Source of the DNA: Bacteroidota bacterium
GTDB taxonomy: Bacteria; Bacteroidota; Bacteroidia; Chitinophagales; Chitinophagaceae
Assembly (NCBI GenBank): GCA_013286425.1
Contig: JABDFS010000015.1
Span: forward strand, 1-43,481
DNA: 43,481 bases
Direction: 5' to 3'
Positions 1 to 9,132 of the stretch are shown here, in pieces. Both the position numbers and the translations under genes were made by a program. A model generated the notes under the pieces. That model did not search any database. It worked only from the letters and a program-made list of their open reading frames with translations, and had not been told where the DNA came from. Numbering within the stretch: position 1 is the stretch's first letter; each line of letters begins with the position of its first letter.

Positions 1-162
1 GCTTTATTAAAAGGACTGGAGAATCACAACATAGTTGTTTATTTAAAAGAACCTGTCATCGTAACAAAAATATTCGGAATAAAGAAGTACACAGATACTG
101 TTTTGTTTTTTGTTGACAAGCCCAAAGATTTTTTAACCTCTATAAATAATTTGCTGTCATAA
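1..162 (+). CDS. C-terminal end of an unidentified protein (truncated by window start)
   Basis: Frame 1 is open from the first base and ends at a TAA at 160-162, giving 53 C-terminal residues. The fragment alternates hydrophobic beta-like stretches (IVVYLKEPVIV, TVLFFVDKP) with basic residues, ending in INNLLS. That fits the end of a small alpha/beta domain. No motif identifies a family, and the start and most of the protein lie outside the window. The next gene on this strand begins 224 bases later, so an operon link is doubtful. Confidence 0.5.
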   Translation, partial: ALLKGLENHNIVVYLKEPVIVTKIFGIKKYTDTVLFFVDKPKDFLTSINNLLS

Positions 163-179
163 CAAATTATTCTGCCTTA

Positions 180-368
180 TTATTCTCTACCAACAAGGAG
201 CTTCATATACGAAATCATTTCCTTACCCAAACTGTTGCAGGTATCGCTTGCAGCGCAGCATGCTTTATTCTTCAGCAATTTCTTTTCAGCAAAGCCCCGG
301 TTATAATTATGATGATCAACTTTATAGCTTTTCGTTACAATATTTTCATTACTTAATACCTTCATCAT
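180..368 (-). CDS. Possible small unidentified protein, 62 aa
   Basis: This reading frame starts at an ATG with a second ATG directly after it, and fills most of the gap between the truncated gene and the divergent hydrolase gene. The product is basic, has a CC pair near residue 37, and has no signal peptide or membrane segment. I do not recognise it. There is no clear Shine-Dalgarno sequence and no homology evidence. A chance open frame is a real alternative. Confidence 0.25.
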   Translation of the reverse strand: MMKVLSNENIVTKSYKVDHHNYNRGFAEKKLLKNKACCAASDTCNSLGKEMISYMKLLVGRE

Positions 369-386
369 TGCGAATAATATTCAAAA

Positions 387-1046
387 ATGAAAACTCAATC
401 TTTTTCAATAAAGGTTTCAGACACGATAGGTGAAATTTCTGCAGAGTGTATTAAGCCTGAAAAAAGCAATTGTATCATGACGCTTGCACATGGCGCAGGA
501 GCCGGCATGCATCATTCTTTTATGGTAACACTTGCAAATTCTCTTGCAGAAGCAAATATTGCTACGCTTCGTTTTAATTTCCCTTTTGTTGAAAATAAAA
601 AAGGAAGGCCTGATACACCTGTTGTTGCACATCAAACAATTGAAGCTGCGATTTTAAAAGCACGGGAGTTATTTCCGAAACTTCCACTTTTTGTATCAGG
701 AAAATCTTTCGGTGGCAGAATGAGTTCTCAGTATTTGTCAGCACATCCTGATACAAAAGTGAAAGGAATTATTTTTTATGGCTTTCCATTGCATCCTCAG
801 GGCAAGCCCGCTACAGAAAGAGCGGAACATCTGAAAGATGTAAAAATACCAATGTTGTTTTTGCAGGGAACAAGGGATGAATTGGCTACATGGAATTTGA
901 TAGAATCAGTATGCGCATCACTTCCACTTGCAGAACTTATCAAAATAGAAGGAGCAGATCATGCATTTAAAGCAGGAAAGCAGAACGTTATTCAAATACT
1001 TACAGGCAAAACAAAAGAATGGATAGAAAAAATAATTAAGGAATAA
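387..1046 (+). CDS. Alpha/beta hydrolase, KANL3/Tex30-like (dienelactone-hydrolase-related)
   Basis: This is a 219-residue cytoplasmic alpha/beta hydrolase without a signal peptide. An oxyanion-type loop, AHGAGAGMHH, lies at residues 34-43. The nucleophile elbow GKSFGG (105-110) places the serine at 107. The acid is probably Asp164 in GTRDEL and the base His192 in GADHAF, so the triad is complete and correctly ordered. The length is normal for the small bacterial Tex30/KANL3-type hydrolases. The substrate cannot be read from the sequence; family members are generally uncharacterised esterase-like proteins. The gene stands alone, with an unrelated convergent lipoprotein gene downstream. The ATG at 387 was chosen because the conserved core starts within about 30 residues of it. 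Confidence 0.85.
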   Translation: MKTQSFSIKVSDTIGEISAECIKPEKSNCIMTLAHGAGAGMHHSFMVTLANSLAEANIATLRFNFPFVENKKGRPDTPVVAHQTIEAAILKARELFPKLPLFVSGKSFGGRMSSQYLSAHPDTKVKGIIFYGFPLHPQGKPATERAEHLKDVKIPMLFLQGTRDELATWNLIESVCASLPLAELIKIEGADHAFKAGKQNVIQILTGKTKEWIEKIIKE

Positions 1047-1156
1047 TAGCAGAGCAAAATCAATATAGTTTCTGTCTTATCAGGGTCTTAATCATAGCCT
1101 GTTCGTAGGATGCAATCCGGCATTGTAATCAATATGCTTAATTTAGCAAATGCCTG

Positions 1157-1579
1157 TTACAATGCTGTAAAATGCAGCACTTCGCCTGCATTGTCATCAT
1201 CGCTTAAATATATCTGGCTGTCAGAAATAACATCTATCTCCCAGCTTTTATTCAGTTCATTTAAAGGCGCATCGTTAAAACTTATGGTAAGTTTTGCAGC
1301 TTCGCCCTCGTGCGATGGTTTTTCTGTATATGTACCCTGCGTGGTAACACCGTTTTTTACACCGGCAATATTCCCATTAGCACTGAATGTAAAAACATAG
1401 CCGCTAAAATTTGCAGCATTATCTTCATCGGGGTTACTGTTACTAAATTTCGTAATAGTGAAATCGCCTGTTACAATAGTTGAATTGGTGGTGTTGTAAT
1501 CATCCGGTGTGTTTGAACTTTTTGTGCAGGATGCGATCAAAACTGCGGTGAGTATTAAAAGACTTACGATTTTTTTCAT
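1157..1579 (-). CDS. Small secreted lipoprotein, 140 aa, unidentified
   Basis: The protein opens with a signal peptide and lipobox (MKKIVSLLILTAVLIASC), so Cys18 should be lipidated and the protein anchored in the envelope. A low-complexity Ser/Thr/Asn/Asp linker follows (about residues 19-35). The remainder is predicted beta-strand-rich, with alternating polar and hydrophobic residues such as GDFTITKF, FTFSANGNIAGV and AKLTISFND. This resembles the small lipocalin-like domains common in Bacteroidota lipoproteins, but I cannot assign a named family. The gene faces the hydrolase gene tail to tail. Export is well supported; function is not. Confidence 0.7.
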   Translation of the reverse strand: MKKIVSLLILTAVLIASCTKSSNTPDDYNTTNSTIVTGDFTITKFSNSNPDEDNAANFSGYVFTFSANGNIAGVKNGVTTQGTYTEKPSHEGEAAKLTISFNDAPLNELNKSWEIDVISDSQIYLSDDDNAGEVLHFTAL

Positions 1580-1725
1580 GATATAAATTCATTATTTACT
1601 ATCAGTATAACCTAAATGAAAAAATGTAATTACATTTTAGTTCTGTTTTTTGCCCGGGCTCTCCCTGGAATGTTTAATTGTTTGAAACTTTGACTAACCA
1701 TACATTCGCGCATAACTTAGTTATT

Positions 1726-2184
1726 ATGGTAGTTATAAAAAGTCATGCAGAATTTGAATCTCACTTAGGCAAAGAGATTGGCGTATCCTCCTGGCATCAA
1801 ATAACCCAGGAGCAAATCAACAGGTTCGCCAATGCCACGCTTGACTTTCAGTGGATACATACCGATATAGAAAAAGCGAAAAAAGAAAGCCCCTTTAAAA
1901 CTACTATTGCACACGGGTACCTTACACTCTCGCTGATACCTTATTTCTGGAAACAGATTGTTGACGTGCAAAACCTGAAGATGGAAGTAAATTACGGTAT
2001 AGAGCAACTCAGGTTCGGGCAGGCAGTACTTGTAAACAATGAAGTGCGTTGCAGGGTCTGGCTCAAATCGATCATTAATCTCCGTGGCACAACCAAAACC
2101 ACACTCTTTATTCAACTTGAAATAAAAGACCAGCCAAAACCCGCTTTTACTGCAGATGTTTTATTTCTGTACCATTTTATATAA
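1726..2184 (+). CDS. MaoC/NodN-like hot-dog-fold hydratase
   Basis: The 152-residue product matches the MaoC-like dehydratase family of hot-dog-fold (R)-specific enoyl-CoA hydratases. The signature is the active-site segment DFQWIHTD, with Asp40 and His45 in the D-x4-H spacing, followed by IAHGYLTLSL containing His63 and Gly64. Bacterial NodN-like members share the FQWIHTD form. The expected reaction is reversible hydration of a trans-2-enoyl thioester in the cytoplasm. The exact substrate is unknown. An upstream in-frame start adds 16 residues unlike the family, so the ATG at 1726 is preferred. The gene is not flanked by other fatty-acid genes. A run of 11-bp repeats begins about 100 bases after its stop. 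Confidence 0.85.
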   Translation: MVVIKSHAEFESHLGKEIGVSSWHQITQEQINRFANATLDFQWIHTDIEKAKKESPFKTTIAHGYLTLSLIPYFWKQIVDVQNLKMEVNYGIEQLRFGQAVLVNNEVRCRVWLKSIINLRGTTKTTLFIQLEIKDQPKPAFTADVLFLYHFI

Positions 2185-2290
2185 ACGAACTCATATAGAG
2201 ATTTATAGTGTATTTTACAGTTATAAAAATTCTGCTTTGGTTCCCTGCCTGAAATTATAAAAACCACGAATAAAGACTCAAATCTGCCCT

Positions 2291-2351
2291 GACCTTATAG
2301 AGACCTTACAGAGACAATATAGAGACCTTATAGAGACCTTATAGAGACCAT
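2291..2351. repeat. 11-bp tandem repeat array A
   Basis: Five consecutive 11-bp units fit the consensus gaccttataga: 2291-2301, 2302-2312, 2313-2323, 2324-2334 and 2335-2345. A partial sixth unit (gaccat) follows. Units 1, 4 and 5 are identical; unit 2 has one change and unit 3 has two. A degenerate relative (tatagagatttatag) sits about 95 bases upstream, near 2196. The array lies in the 387-base gap between the MaoC-like gene and the M43 protease gene. The rest of that gap (2185-2290 and 2352-2571) shows nothing else I can name. Confidence 0.85.
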
Positions 2352-2571
2352 ACTTGCTGTTAAAGCGCATGTACATTGCAGGTTAAAGGCTGGTCAAAGG
2401 CAATGTTACACTCTGCCCTTATTGTGAAGTTTAAGATTATGTGTCATAAGTTTGAAGATTGGGCATAACCTGCCGCAGGAAGCACCAAAATCTTTTGCAG
2501 ATGCCGTTATTGAAGTTGATAGCTATTCGTAATTAAATTACTTCAGCTAAGCCTATAACTTCTTTCAGCAT

Positions 2572-4473
2572 TCATGGAATTCTTATTGCAAACAATGGCG
2601 CTTCGTCTTTCACATAAATATTATCAAGGTATAGCAGGTTTTCTCTACCGCAGGTATTTACAAATTCAATCAGTATATTATTATATTGTTTGAAAGCAGC
2701 TAATGGAATAGTATCAGTATGCCAGTCAGATTTTGTATCAGGCGAAAGATAAGCACGTTCAGGAGGCGTTTTTGTAACAAGCTCATGGCCGCCTTTATAA
2801 TAAATGCGCTGCCAGTTATTGCCGCAATCTGCAGACACTAAAATTTCAAGTGTATCACTTACAGGCCTGCCTGCTTTATACAGTTGAAACGCATGATCAA
2901 ATATCAATACAGGATTACTGCTCGCAGAAAGATCAAGCGGCGGTGTAATTAAATAATCTTTCCGGTTTATAAATGGAGATTCTATATTATCCATCATAAT
3001 GCTTGGCGCATAACCGCTTCGTTGTGCTCCACTGGTGGGCGTCCATGTAAATAAGTTATCGGGGTTTAAAACAGACCAGCCTTTTGGCGGAAATGGCTCA
3101 TTAAAGTTTTCAGCTAACGGTAATGGCAATCCTTCTTCATTATTCTCATTTATTATTATTGATGCGCTATTGTTCACAAACTGCGAATCAATTGTATTAT
3201 CAGGTTGCGATGTAGCTGCATAAAATTCAAAGCTGCCTTTGGAAATAAAACTAAAGCTGTTCAGTACAATTGTGTCTGTTGTTAAAGATAAAAGATGCAG
3301 GTTTTTTAATTGCATTGTCTGCGCTGCTTCACCTTTAATACCATAATTAATTTTAACGGAGTTTAAAATCTTCTTACCATAATTTCTCAATACAACTACC
3401 GGTTTTATTGTATTGCTGCAGGTATAGCTGTTGTTTTTTGGGTTAAGGATTTTTGATATGCCTGCATCTGTATTAAAAGTTTGCGGTGTTTGTAATGCTT
3501 TTGAAAATTTAAGATCAGGTGTCATTATAAAATAAGCGGCGATCATTCTTTGTACCTGCCCTTTTGAAAATAGGTTCATACATCCATCATCTACATAATC
3601 CATATAACTCATAAACATATCGCTGTAATTACCACATGATGATTTTGGGAATGAAGGGCAATAATAATTCGCTTTGCTTTGCGGCGGCGTGTCTTCTACA
3701 TGGTCATCATCGCCGCAAAAAGGAACAAGGGTTACATCTGTTGGGCCCCATACATGATCAAGATTAAAATAATGCCCCATTTCATGTGTAAGTGTTCTGC
3801 CGAGATTATAAGGTGGTTGTGTAATACCGCCCGTACCCACATAATGATAATCACATTGAATGCCGTCTCTTGCAAAGCTGCCGCCGGGAAAATAAGTTGC
3901 AGCAAATGTGCCGGAAGCATTTTGCATATTACATATCCAGATGTTTACATAATAATGCGGATTCCATGCATCATCGCCGCCTAATACAGATGAACATACA
4001 GCGCCATCAAGACTAAACCCATCTTTATTTGAAGTGTACTTACGTGTAATGCCATTGGTACTTACACCATCAGGGTCTTGTTTAACAAGCTGAAAATAGA
4101 AATGAGTTTTACCTCTTAAAGGCTTAAAATAAGCCGGTGTGTTTATGGTATCGGCGTTCAATGCGTTAAAATCGTTGTTGAAAATGTTTACCTGTGAAAT
4201 TATTTGTTCCTCACTAATATTTTCAATGGCTTTATGCCACAGCACATGAAAAACAACCGGAATAAAAATGGTATCAGGCAATCTTTTTTTTCCTGTTGCT
4301 ACATCGTCATTAAATGATAGTTGCTGCTGCTCAAAACCTGCTTTTTGTTTTCTTATTGATGGATTGATGGCTTCTGCTTTTTGCAGGCACTGGTAAAATC
4401 CGCAACTGCGTTGTGCAAAATTTTCAGTATGAAAAAGAAATAATAAACCCATAACCACAACTAATCTTGCCAT
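2572..4473 (-). CDS. Secreted M43 (cytophagalysin/pappalysin-like) zinc metalloprotease
   Basis: The 633-residue protein starts with a signal peptide (about residues 1-20, cleavage near ENFAQ). The M43 metzincin catalytic domain spans roughly residues 60-320. It carries the extended zinc motif HEMGHYFNLDH at 230-240 and a Met-turn, MSYMDY, near 288. Several cysteines (159, 181, 207, 253 and others) suggest disulfides in the exported form. The C-terminal half is beta-rich. A segment around 455-625 (QRSGYAPSIMMDN, DYLITPPLDLS, YLDNIYVKDE) resembles the MAM/jelly-roll modules common in Bacteroidota secreted proteases. The protein ends directly after this module, with no recognisable type IX C-terminal sorting domain. 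Expected role: extracellular or periplasmic proteolysis. The family call is firm and the substrate is unknown. Confidence 0.88.
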   Translation of the reverse strand: MARLVVVMGLLFLFHTENFAQRSCGFYQCLQKAEAINPSIRKQKAGFEQQQLSFNDDVATGKKRLPDTIFIPVVFHVLWHKAIENISEEQIISQVNIFNNDFNALNADTINTPAYFKPLRGKTHFYFQLVKQDPDGVSTNGITRKYTSNKDGFSLDGAVCSSVLGGDDAWNPHYYVNIWICNMQNASGTFAATYFPGGSFARDGIQCDYHYVGTGGITQPPYNLGRTLTHEMGHYFNLDHVWGPTDVTLVPFCGDDDHVEDTPPQSKANYYCPSFPKSSCGNYSDMFMSYMDYVDDGCMNLFSKGQVQRMIAAYFIMTPDLKFSKALQTPQTFNTDAGISKILNPKNNSYTCSNTIKPVVVLRNYGKKILNSVKINYGIKGEAAQTMQLKNLHLLSLTTDTIVLNSFSFISKGSFEFYAATSQPDNTIDSQFVNNSASIIINENNEEGLPLPLAENFNEPFPPKGWSVLNPDNLFTWTPTSGAQRSGYAPSIMMDNIESPFINRKDYLITPPLDLSASSNPVLIFDHAFQLYKAGRPVSDTLEILVSADCGNNWQRIYYKGGHELVTKTPPERAYLSPDTKSDWHTDTIPLAAFKQYNNILIEFVNTCGRENLLYLDNIYVKDEAPLFAIRIP

Positions 4474-4674
4474 AGCAGTTGTTTTATTTTTTCAAATTAA
4501 AAAAATTATACGATTTGATATACTATTTTCCGGCCATCATTTTACATCACACAAATCAATGGCAAAACAACCTGAACAATTAACTTCGGTAAAACAAAAT
4601 CAATTTTAATATCTCTTACTGAAAATGTAAAACCATTGAATGGTTCATCATTTCACTTACATAAATACCTGTTT

Positions 4675-6696
4675 ATGAAAAAATCATTATTTCTTTTTGC
4701 AGCATTGCTTTCGCTGGCAGCATGCAACAACACTAAGGATAAAAGTATTACTGACACACAGGATATACAAGGCATCGATTCTTCTATTAGACCAGGAGAT
4801 AATTTTTTCATGTATGTAAATCATAAATGGTATGATACTGCACAAATACCGCCATCACAAACAGGCGTTGGTGCATATATGTTTATGAACTATCCACAGC
4901 GTTTACGTTTGCAGGGCATATTAGATAGTGTTTCTAAAGCCAATAATACTGCAGGAAGCATTGAACAAAAGCTTGGTGATTTTTATGCATCAGGCATGGA
5001 TACAATTACTATCAACCAACGTGGTTATGATCCAATCAAACCCATACTTATGCGCGTTGACAGCATCAATGATGTTGCTTCTTTAATGAAGTTTGTTTCC
5101 AATGAAGCAAAGACAAATAATAATTCAATTTTAGGTTTTAGTATAGGGCCTGATAATAAAAACAGTAACCTTAATATTGCACACATTTCCCAGTCGGGCA
5201 TTGGTTTACCTGAGAGGGATTATTATTTCAAAACAGATCCGTCAAGCATTGGCATTCAGCAAGCGTATAAAGTATACCTCGCTTCATTATTTAAACTTAC
5301 AGGCACCGATTCTGCAACAGCAACAAAAAATGCTGATGTGGTTTATAACATCGATAAACAACTTGCTTCATCACATAAAACGAATATCGAATTACGCGAT
5401 GTAAATGCGAATTATAATAAGATGCCCGTTGCAGATCTTGCAAAGCGGCAACCCAATATTGGCTGGTTGAATGTATTGAATGACCTGGGCGCAAAAACAG
5501 ATTCTATTGATGTATCGCAACCTGCTTATTATGATAAACTCAATGCAGTTTTAAAATCCGTTCCAATAAATGATTGGAAAATTTATTTGAAAGCATATTC
5601 CATCAATACATATGCAGATGTGCTGAGCAAACCTTTTGTTGATGCAGCATTTGAGTTCAACAAAGTATTGTCGGGACAAGCTGTTCAAAAAACGCGCGGT
5701 GAAATAATGGCAAGTACAATTGATGAATCGCTGGGTGAAGCGCTTGGACAATTATACGTGAAAAAATATTTTACAGAAGATGCTAAAAAACGTGCATTGG
5801 ACCTGGTGAATAATTTACAGAAAGCATTTTCAGCAAGAATAGATAAACTGGATTGGATGAGCGACAGCACAAAACAAAAAGCGAAAGAAAAACTATTTGC
5901 TATAACTAAGAAGATCGGCTATCCTGACAAGTGGAGAGATTACAGCAATGTAACTATTGCAAAAGATAAATATTTTGAGAATGTAGTATCTGCTGCTTCC
6001 AACAATTATCAATATCAATTGGCAAAATTGAATAAGCCTGTAGATAGAGCGGAATGGTTTACAACACCATCAACAGTTACTGCTTATTATAATCCTTTTG
6101 CAAATGAAATTGTTTTTCCTGCGGCTATTTTACAACCTCCTTATTTTGATAACAATGCAGATGATGCGCTTAACTATGGCGGCATTGGCATGGTGATCGG
6201 TCATGAAATGACGCATGCTTTTGATGACCAGGGCGCACAGTTTGATAAGAATGGCAACGTACAAAACTGGTGGACGAAAGATGATTATACAAAGTTCAAA
6301 GCAAAAACACAACAGGTAATTGACCTGTACAACACTTTCACTGTATTGGATACGGTACACATTAAAGGCGCAATGACACTTGGTGAAAATACAGCAGATA
6401 TAGGCGGTGTTGCCATTGCGTACGATGCTTTTAAAATGACCAAAGAAGGACAAGACACAACAAAGGTTGGTGGCTTTACTCCTGACCAACGCTTCTATAT
6501 TTCTGTTGCGCGGATATGGCGTGTAAAGATGAAAGATGAATTCATGCGTCTGTGGGTGAATAACAATCCGCATTCTCTTCCTATGTGGCGCGTAAATGGC
6601 CCGCTGATGAATGCTCCACATTTTTATGATGCATTCAATGTACAGCCCGGCGATAAAATGTATTTGCCTGAAAAGAACAGGATACAGATCTGGTAA
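4675..6696 (+). CDS. M13 family metalloendopeptidase lipoprotein (neprilysin/PepO-like)
   Basis: This is a 673-residue zinc endopeptidase. The signal peptide ends in the lipobox LSLAAC (MKKSLFLFAALLSLAACNN), so the mature protein should be lipid-anchored in the envelope. Residues about 35-400 form the M13 N-terminal domain. The catalytic domain has HEMTHAFDDQG, with the HExxH motif at 510-514. It also has ENTADIGG, with the third zinc ligand Glu571, and a C-terminal NRIQIW corresponding to the usual C-x-x-W ending but lacking the Cys. Length is typical. M13 enzymes cleave short peptides on the amino side of hydrophobic residues. The ATG at 4675 was chosen because it places the signal peptide at the very N-terminus; an upstream ATG at 4636 would bury it. 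Confidence 0.92.
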   Translation: MKKSLFLFAALLSLAACNNTKDKSITDTQDIQGIDSSIRPGDNFFMYVNHKWYDTAQIPPSQTGVGAYMFMNYPQRLRLQGILDSVSKANNTAGSIEQKLGDFYASGMDTITINQRGYDPIKPILMRVDSINDVASLMKFVSNEAKTNNNSILGFSIGPDNKNSNLNIAHISQSGIGLPERDYYFKTDPSSIGIQQAYKVYLASLFKLTGTDSATATKNADVVYNIDKQLASSHKTNIELRDVNANYNKMPVADLAKRQPNIGWLNVLNDLGAKTDSIDVSQPAYYDKLNAVLKSVPINDWKIYLKAYSINTYADVLSKPFVDAAFEFNKVLSGQAVQKTRGEIMASTIDESLGEALGQLYVKKYFTEDAKKRALDLVNNLQKAFSARIDKLDWMSDSTKQKAKEKLFAITKKIGYPDKWRDYSNVTIAKDKYFENVVSAASNNYQYQLAKLNKPVDRAEWFTTPSTVTAYYNPFANEIVFPAAILQPPYFDNNADDALNYGGIGMVIGHEMTHAFDDQGAQFDKNGNVQNWWTKDDYTKFKAKTQQVIDLYNTFTVLDTVHIKGAMTLGENTADIGGVAIAYDAFKMTKEGQDTTKVGGFTPDQRFYISVARIWRVKMKDEFMRLWVNNNPHSLPMWRVNGPLMNAPHFYDAFNVQPGDKMYLPEKNRIQIW

Positions 6697-6777
6697 AACT
6701 ATACTTGTCAATTTAAAAATATCTTCCGAACAGTAAAGTACCAAACACTAACTAAATTCTTTTTTCGTTTGGTAAGT

Positions 6778-7746
6778 ATGGTGAAACTAACAGCATGCTT
6801 TTTCGTTTTTGCGTGTCTGCTGTTGGCTGAATTTATTGAAGCACAGGATCCACATTTTGGCGGGCTGCAGGATATGAATCTCTGGTATAACCCGGCATTA
6901 AAAATCGATAAATTTCCGCTTGCTCACTTTAATATGCGTAATGTTTCATACCCGAATATTATTTCTTATAGCAGTAAAGCAATCACTTTTGACTTACCTT
7001 TTGTTGGTAAGAATGAAACTGATTATAATAATATTCCTTTCGTTAACTTATCGGTTGGCATTAGTACAGATAAAGCAAGTGAGCAATTTATGACTACATC
7101 AACGGCAATGATGTCGCTATCTTATGCTTTGCCACTAAATAATCATAACACTTACCTGGCTTTAGGGTTGCAGGGAAATTATTCGTTCAACCGGGTTGGT
7201 AACGGCGCAACTTATGTTTTCCCTGATCATTTTGATAAATATGGAGCTCTTGGCTGGTCGATAACGATTGATCCTTATTTGTCTGACTTAAACTATGAAT
7301 ATTTTACTGCCGGCATTGGTGCCGCTATCTTTCAAAGTACAGAACGAAAACAATGGTATGCCGGAGGATCGGTTCGCTATTTCAACCATCCATACACAGA
7401 GTGGAGTCATACAATCCAGTTGCCTTCAGAAAATGGAATTCAGGCTGGCTACACAGCGCCTGTAAGTTTTCTAAATTACATCAGCGCCTATGGCAATTTT
7501 ACCTGGCAGGCAGGTATAAATGAACAATTTATTGCTATGCGATATACTCATCATTTCAACGATACTACTACTAATGCATTATCGTTTGGCCTTGGTTATC
7601 GCGCGGGTGACGCGCTTGTACCAGATGTAGCACTTGAGATTGGAAGAAGCCGTGCAGTTTTTTATTATGAGATCAATGTGTTTGGTAATAATTACCATCG
7701 CAAAGCTTTTGGGTTTTCTTACAGGCTTAATTTTTTTAAAGGATAA
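6778..7746 (+). CDS. PorP/SprF family outer-membrane protein
   Basis: The 322-residue product has a signal peptide (about residues 1-21, ending near FIEAQD). Then comes the hallmark of the PorP/SprF family, PHFGGLQDMNLWYNPAL, corresponding to the Q(Y/F)xxNxxxxNPA region. The rest alternates beta-strands with aromatic residues at turns, as expected for an outer-membrane barrel; the end reads KAFGFSYRLNFFKG. Members are paired with type IX secretion substrates or gliding adhesins. Here no SprE-like or large adhesin gene lies next to it, and the upstream neighbour is the M13 peptidase 81 bases away. The ATG at 6778 is preferred to the TTG three codons upstream. The partner substrate is unknown. 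Confidence 0.85.
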   Translation: MVKLTACFFVFACLLLAEFIEAQDPHFGGLQDMNLWYNPALKIDKFPLAHFNMRNVSYPNIISYSSKAITFDLPFVGKNETDYNNIPFVNLSVGISTDKASEQFMTTSTAMMSLSYALPLNNHNTYLALGLQGNYSFNRVGNGATYVFPDHFDKYGALGWSITIDPYLSDLNYEYFTAGIGAAIFQSTERKQWYAGGSVRYFNHPYTEWSHTIQLPSENGIQAGYTAPVSFLNYISAYGNFTWQAGINEQFIAMRYTHHFNDTTTNALSFGLGYRAGDALVPDVALEIGRSRAVFYYEINVFGNNYHRKAFGFSYRLNFFKG

Positions 7747-7847
7747 AGCCCTGTTCAGTGCAGAACCAAACCTGTTTGTTTATTTGGGATAGCCTAAAAC
7801 TAAATCGCTACTTATTATATAGTTCCTGCTTACATCAACATTGAAAA

Positions 7848-9071
7848 TTATCGCTGGCTGAATGTTCTGCCTTTTCTTTTGCTCATTGAACGGAATGGCA
7901 TCATTGCCTGTGGTTGCGTAGAAACATCTAACTGTTCCATCCGGAAAGGATGATCTTTTATAACAGGAATTGGTTTTGCAATAAGTTTATGAATATCGCG
8001 CAGTAACATTTTTTCTTCCATCCCACAAAATGAAATGGCTTTTCCGCTAACACCTGCACGACCAGTGCGGCCAATGCGATGCACATATGTTTCCGGAATA
8101 TTAGGCAGCTCAAAATTGATCACATAAGGCAGGCTTTCAATATCTATGCCCCGCGATGCAATATCTGTTGCTATAAGTACATCAATATGCTTATTCTTAA
8201 AATTGTTTAATGCTTTTTGCCTTTCCGCCTGTGTTTTATCGCCATGAATAGCCTGTACTTTTATGTTCTCTCTTCGCAAGGCTGCACATAATTTATCTGC
8301 GCCAAATTTTGTTTCTGTAAAAACAAGCGCTGAATCAATACTGCTATTTTTCAGGAGATGAATAAGTAACGATCTTTTATCGCTCTTCTCAACAAAATAA
8401 ACTTCCTGGTCAACAGTTTCTGCTGTTGTTGCTATTGGAGTAATTTCTATCTTTTCAGGATTATTTAAAATGCTCTGTGATAAATGAATGATGTCAGGTG
8501 GCATGGTTGCAGAAAAAAACAAGGTCTGTTTCTTTTGGGGCAACCTGGCTAATATTTTTCTTACATCGTTTATAAAACCCATGTCGAGCATGCGGTCAGC
8601 TTCATCCAACACAAGCGTTTTTATATGCTGCAGTGAAATGTAACGCTGCACTACAAGATCGAGCAGGCGGCCCGGTGTTGCAATCAAAATATCAACACCC
8701 TGCTGTAATTTTTTTACCTGGTGATATTGGCTTACACCACCATAAACAGCGAGGCATTGTAAACCTGTATAAATGCCATAGCTTTTAAAGCTTTCTTCAA
8801 CCTGTATGGCAAGTTCCCTTGTAGGTGTAAGAATTAAAGCCTTTGTATGCTTTGATGTGTTACCACTGTTTTTATCGTTGAAAAGCAATTGCAAAACAGG
8901 TAATGCGAATGCGGCTGTTTTACCCGTTCCTGTTTGTGCACAGGCCAATAAATCTTTGTTTGCTAATGCTATTGGTATGGCTTGCTGCTGAATAGAAGTA
9001 GGTTGCTTGTAGTCTTGTTGTTGCAAAGCCTTTAGCAAGGGCGCAACTAATTTTAAATCTTTAAATTCCAA
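7848..9071 (-). CDS. rhlE: DEAD-box ATP-dependent RNA helicase, RhlE-like
   Basis: The 407-residue helicase shows all the expected motifs in order. These are the Q motif (about residues 23-30), Walker A AQTGTGKT (45-52), PTRELA (83-88), ATPGR (131-135), DEAD (156-159), SAT (187-189), and in the second RecA domain IHGDKTQAERQ, TDIASRGID and HRIGRTGRAG. A basic tail (RSMSKRKGRTFSQR) is typical of RhlE proteins. The role is RNA unwinding in ribosome assembly, mRNA turnover or cold response. No ATG is available before the core, and an in-frame stop occurs 12 codons upstream. The start is therefore the TTG at 9069-9071, which gives the family-typical MEFKDLKL opening. A hairpin lies in the leader. 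The symbol is assigned by family, not by proven orthology. Confidence 0.92.
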   Translation of the reverse strand: MEFKDLKLVAPLLKALQQQDYKQPTSIQQQAIPIALANKDLLACAQTGTGKTAAFALPVLQLLFNDKNSGNTSKHTKALILTPTRELAIQVEESFKSYGIYTGLQCLAVYGGVSQYHQVKKLQQGVDILIATPGRLLDLVVQRYISLQHIKTLVLDEADRMLDMGFINDVRKILARLPQKKQTLFFSATMPPDIIHLSQSILNNPEKIEITPIATTAETVDQEVYFVEKSDKRSLLIHLLKNSSIDSALVFTETKFGADKLCAALRRENIKVQAIHGDKTQAERQKALNNFKNKHIDVLIATDIASRGIDIESLPYVINFELPNIPETYVHRIGRTGRAGVSGKAISFCGMEEKMLLRDIHKLIAKPIPVIKDHPFRMEQLDVSTQPQAMMPFRSMSKRKGRTFSQR

Positions 9072-9095
9072 AATCTGGTTATTTATTTTTAATAA

Positions 9096-9122
9096 TGCTG
9101 TTGTTTAATTAACACAACAGCA
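9096..9122 (-). other. Hairpin in the leader of the helicase gene
   Basis: A perfect 9-bp inverted repeat (tgctgttgt at 9096-9104 and acaacagca at 9114-9122) encloses a 9-base loop. It lies between the stop of the small hypothetical gene (9133) and the TTG start of the helicase gene (9071). On the minus strand it is followed by an AT-rich stretch but no clean T-run. It could be a weak terminator for the upstream gene or a structured 5' leader of the helicase mRNA. Confidence 0.45.
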
Positions 9123-9132
9123 CTGTGTGAAC

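Noticed and set aside
6130-6744. 204-codon open frame antisense to the M13 peptidase gene
   Set aside because: It lies wholly over the catalytic domain of a well-supported gene and its product has no coherent domain pattern; it is a shadow of the sense coding.
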